17,300 bases of DNA from SABI01 sp963663665 (GTDB lineage: Bacteria; Spirochaetota; Spirochaetia; Sphaerochaetales; Sphaerochaetaceae): positions 1-17,300 of the forward strand of contig CAXXKP010000007.1 of NCBI GenBank assembly GCA_963663665.2, written 5' to 3'. Shown here piece by piece: positions 14,632 to 17,300 of this stretch (the first letter of the stretch is position 1; each line of letters opens with the position of its first letter). A program made the translations under genes and the position numbers. Below the pieces are notes generated by a model. That model saw only the letters and a program-made list of their open reading frames with translations. It did no database searches and had not been told where the DNA came from.

Positions 14632-15456
14632 TTGAAAAAGAATAATACTATTATTGCTACATTAGTACTTCTTATCTACTTTACTATAAATTTGTTCCCT
14701 ATTTATTGGATTTTTGTTACAAGTATAAAACAAGATGCAGAGGTGTATACATCAAAACCCATATTTATTCCTAAACATCCAACTACTGAAAATTATGTAA
14801 AAATATATACTACCCGTCCATATATGCAATATACGATAAACACGATTGTTATTTCTGTCGGGACTACCGCTGCATGTATTCTTTTTGGATCGTTTGCCGC
14901 ATATGGGTTTTCTCGTTTTCGTTTTAGTGGTAATAAAGTGTTACGATATATTTTTCTCGCTTCACGTGTATTTCCACCTATCTCATTAATTACTCCTATC
15001 TTTATGATTGTAGGGATTATAGGTCTATACAATACTATAGTTGCTCAGATTATTGTAAATACGTATATGTGGCTCCCATTCTTCATATGGATTAATATCA
15101 GTTTCTTTGATGGAATTCCTAAGGAGTTAGATCAAGCAGCTCAAATTGATGGGTGCACTCGACTTCAATCATTTTTCAAGGTTGCTCTTCCTTTAGCAAA
15201 ACCTGGACTCGCTGCAAGTTCTATTATTGCGTTCCTAGGGACATGGAATGAATTTCTTTATAATCTGATTCTAGCTCCTACAAAGAATGCTAAGAATTTA
15301 TCTGTAGGAGCCTCTGATTTTATTGCAGATATGTTTGTTTCATGGAATCAAATGGCGGCAGGAGCGATTATTGCCTGTATTCCAGCCTTTATTTTCGTAA
15401 TCTTTTTTCAAAAATATATAGTAACAGGATTAACAAGTGGGTCTGTTAAGGGATAA
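14632..15456 (+). CDS. ABC transporter permease, MalG/UgpE type
   Basis: A 274-aa integral membrane protein, the MalG-like partner of the preceding permease. A hydrophobic first helix (about 7-30) is followed by the periplasmic region with the family-type segment P-T-x-E-N-Y-x-K-I-Y near 50-59. Further membrane segments lie around 70-90, 105-130, 138-158, 194-212 and 242-262. The EAA loop is at about 163-189: K-E-L-D-Q-A-A-Q-I-D-G-C followed by V-A-L-P-L-A-K-P-G. The start is TTG at 14632, supported by GGGAG (14619-14623) 8 bases upstream and by the N-terminus fitting other MalG-like proteins. It is cotranscribed with the upstream permease (17-base gap) and precedes the aminotransferase by 37 bases. 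Confidence 0.9.
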   Translation: MKKNNTIIATLVLLIYFTINLFPIYWIFVTSIKQDAEVYTSKPIFIPKHPTTENYVKIYTTRPYMQYTINTIVISVGTTAACILFGSFAAYGFSRFRFSGNKVLRYIFLASRVFPPISLITPIFMIVGIIGLYNTIVAQIIVNTYMWLPFFIWINISFFDGIPKELDQAAQIDGCTRLQSFFKVALPLAKPGLAASSIIAFLGTWNEFLYNLILAPTKNAKNLSVGASDFIADMFVSWNQMAAGAIIACIPAFIFVIFFQKYIVTGLTSGSVKG

Positions 15457-15493
15457 TAGACTTTCTTGAGATTCTAATTTGGAGGTAGCCCGC

Positions 15494-16859
15494 ATGAGTA
15501 AGTATTCACTAATTCCACATGATGTTGAGGATGTTTCAACACAGTATCGAACCATTACTACACAAATTCCAAGTGTTAGTTCTGTCCCTTTATTACAAGA
15601 AATGTTGGAATATGAACCACTTTCTATGCAAGGACAGCCTCCCATTATTATAGATAAGGCACAAGGTTTTCAGGTCTATGATGAGAGTGGAAATATGTGG
15701 TTGGATTTTTCAAGTGGTGTTCTCATCAACAACGTTGGTCATGGGGATTCTCATATAATTGACGCTCTTGACGAGGTTATTCATAGACCATTGTTATCGA
15801 CGTATGTGTTTCCTCATAGGGCTCGAATTACTCTATCTAAAATGCTATGTGAAACAGTAGCTTTTCCTAACTATAAAGTGTTTTTGATGTCCACTGGTTC
15901 AGAAGCTACAGAGAACTGTATTAAGTTGGCTAAAACTTATGGTTTGCTAAAAGGTGGTCATAAGAAAAAGTATTTTGTTTCTTTTGAAAACGCCTTTCAT
16001 GGTAGAACTCTCGGTGCTCAGCTAGCAGGGGGGATGGAAAGAGCAAAAGCATGGATAGGTGATTTAGATCCGACCTTTGTGCAAGTTCCATTTCCTGATG
16101 GCTACAGGACAAAAGATCTTTCTTTCGATCTCTTTTTAACGAAGCTATCAGAGAAGGGTATTAAAGGAGAAGAGGTTTGTGGGGTGATGAGTGAAAGTTA
16201 TCAAGGAGTTGGTCTCTCACTTCTTTCCCAAAGAGTATGCTAAGAGGTTGGAAGTATGGTGTAAAAAGTATGATGTGGTTTTAATTATGGATGAAGTACA
16301 ATCTGGGTTTTGTCGTACTGGCAAATGGTATACGTATGAGCATTATGACATCCAGCCTGATTTGGTTGCCTGTGGTAAGGGAATATCTGGTTCTTTACCT
16401 CTCTCTGCAGTGATTGGGAGGGAGGACATAATGAATTTGTATGCACCAGGCTCTATGACTAGTACTCACTCAGGTTCTCCATTACCTGTTGTTGCTGCTA
16501 TTGCAAATATTAAGGAATTACGCAATGGTTCGTATTTAGAGAATGCAAAGAATTTAGGATCAATTCTAACAGCCTCATTGGAAAAATTACAAAGGCGTTA
16601 TCCTGAAACAATTTATCACACCTCTTCTTTGGGATTAGTGGGAGGACTTCAAATAGTGGATCCTGATACTAACAAACCAGATCCTGATACTGCTATAAAG
16701 ATAAATGAAGCATGTTTTAGAAAAGGATTATTAATGTTTGCACCGGTAGGAGTTGCTGGAGAGTGTATAAAGATCGCTCCTCCTTTATGTATTACTAAAG
16801 AGGCTCTTCTAGAAGGTCTAGATGTTTTGGAAAAGGTATGTGAAGAGATTTTAGGTTAA
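15494..16859 (+). pseudogene. class III PLP-dependent aminotransferase, interrupted by a single frameshift
   Basis: The gene is complete but split. Frame one runs from ATG 15494 (GGAGG at 15481-15485) to a stop at 16241-16243; the family sequence continues in the +1 frame to 16859. Switching frames at the run TTTCCCAAA (16224-16232) rejoins S-Y-Q-G-V-G-L-S-L-L to P-K-E-Y, giving about 454 aa, a normal length. The first part has G-S-E-A (135-138, phosphate binding) and F-H-G-R-T (168-172). The second part has D-E-V-Q-S-G-F-x-R-T-G and the cofactor Lys in C-G-K-G-I-S-G-S-L-P. Relatives move amino groups from omega-amino acids, GABA, ornithine or dialkylglycines. It is last in the M20-ABC run, so it should act on the released amine. 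As printed, the product lacks the PLP lysine and would be inactive. A one-base sequencing error is as likely as a real mutation. Confidence 0.85.
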
Positions 16860-17272
16860 CAGGAAAAAACCTCAGATTTTATGTAGATATAAATAAATGA
16901 TTGGGAAATTATTGTGAATAGGGTATCAACTAGAGGCATCTGATATAGTTGACAACAAATTTCCCACATCATAAAAAAATGTTTATATGTAATAAGTCGA
17001 GAGGGTAAAAAGCTAGAAGATCTATAAGAATACGAAAGCAATAAATCATTTTAGGACTCATTTAAAGAAAACTATCAAAATTAACTCCTTTAAAAATCAC
17101 TTTATGGATTTTTCATACTCATTGCAAAATCTTATTGAGTCATTTTAATTATAATTTTTATATCTATGTTCATATTAAACATAATTGATGATTATATTTT
17201 TTCAAAATGCTCATTGACTAGGGATTATAGTGGGTTATTCTTATAACATGCTGAGTTTAGGAGCAGCAAAAT
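16860..17272. other. AT-rich intergenic region
   Basis: No gene is supportable in these 413 bases, which are very AT-rich, especially 17040-17220. A 7-bp inverted repeat, TCAACTA (16926-16932) and TAGTTGA (16946-16952), has a 13-base loop and no T run, so it is not a convincing terminator. Near the end, TTGACT (17214-17219) and TATAAC (17242-17247) resemble promoter boxes but are 22 bases apart, too far for a standard sigma-70 site. Confidence 0.4.
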
Positions 17273-17300
17273 ATGGCAATAGTGACAAACAAAGAGTTAC
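17273..17300 (+). CDS. start of an unidentified gene, cut by the window end
   Basis: An open frame begins at ATG 17273 and reads M-A-I-V-T-N-K-E-L before the window ends. AGGAG at 17259-17263 lies 9 bases upstream, which is the main evidence that this is a real start. Nine codons are too few to assign a family. It follows a long spacer and is therefore probably the first gene of a new transcription unit. Confidence 0.55.

Noticed and set aside
16224..16232. Programmed ribosomal frameshift at TTTCCCAAA
   Set aside because: The required shift is +1, and the sequence lacks a known +1 site or an evident stimulatory structure; an indel is simpler.
16191..16859. Second half of the aminotransferase as an independent gene starting at ATG 16191
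   Set aside because: Residues before about 16224 in that frame do not fit the family, whereas the joined protein does; there is no separate SD logic.

Overview
The window reads like a moderately AT-rich bacterial chromosome, probably from an anaerobic, sugar-fermenting lineage. The substrate-binding protein leader (a short MKK start and an ...FAQG cleavage region, without a lipobox Cys), the ABC sugar permeases and the PfkB-kinase-rich catabolic genes would suit a Spirochaetota member such as a Sphaerochaeta relative. That placement is an impression from protein style; a Firmicutes-type host is not excluded. I found no rRNA, tRNA, CRISPR array or insertion sequence.

Region 1 (1-4479, + strand) is a carbohydrate/polyol-phosphate catabolic run: the tail of a PfkB sugar kinase, a class II ketose-bisphosphate aldolase, an unusually long PfkB-type kinase (394 aa), a mannitol-1-phosphate 5-dehydrogenase family enzyme and a third PfkB kinase. 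The genes touch or nearly touch, except for a hairpin-containing 69-base gap after the aldolase. The logic would be oxidation of a sugar-alcohol phosphate to a ketose phosphate, a second phosphorylation, then aldol cleavage to triose phosphates.

Region 2 (4518-6431, - strand) converges on region 1. It encodes, in transcription order, 6-phospho-3-hexuloisomerase (hxlB), 3-hexulose-6-phosphate synthase (hxlA) and a histidine-family phosphatase. HxlB and HxlA together interconvert fructose-6-phosphate with ribulose-5-phosphate plus formaldehyde. Region 3 (6432-8703) holds one zinc-dependent polyol-type dehydrogenase between two long AT-rich spacers.

Region 4 (8704-16859) looks like a separate, more AT-rich catabolic module: an Ldh_2-family NAD(P) dehydrogenase, a divergent GntR/FCD repressor, a large (555 aa) M20 metallohydrolase, a CUT1-type ABC importer (binding protein plus two permeases, no ATPase) and a class III PLP aminotransferase split by one frameshift. 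The combination suggests import of an amidated or N-acylated small molecule, intracellular amide cleavage, transamination and reduction or oxidation of the resulting keto acid. The substrate cannot be read from sequence. After about 410 bases of AT-rich spacer, a new gene begins at 17273 and runs off the end.

The most interesting points are the uncharacterised M20/aminotransferase/ABC module, the near-consensus promoter that seems to produce a leaderless M20 mRNA next to a heptamer A-tract repeat, the perfect 16-bp hairpin between the binding protein and its permeases, the aminotransferase frameshift, and the hxlBA operon beside a polyol cluster.
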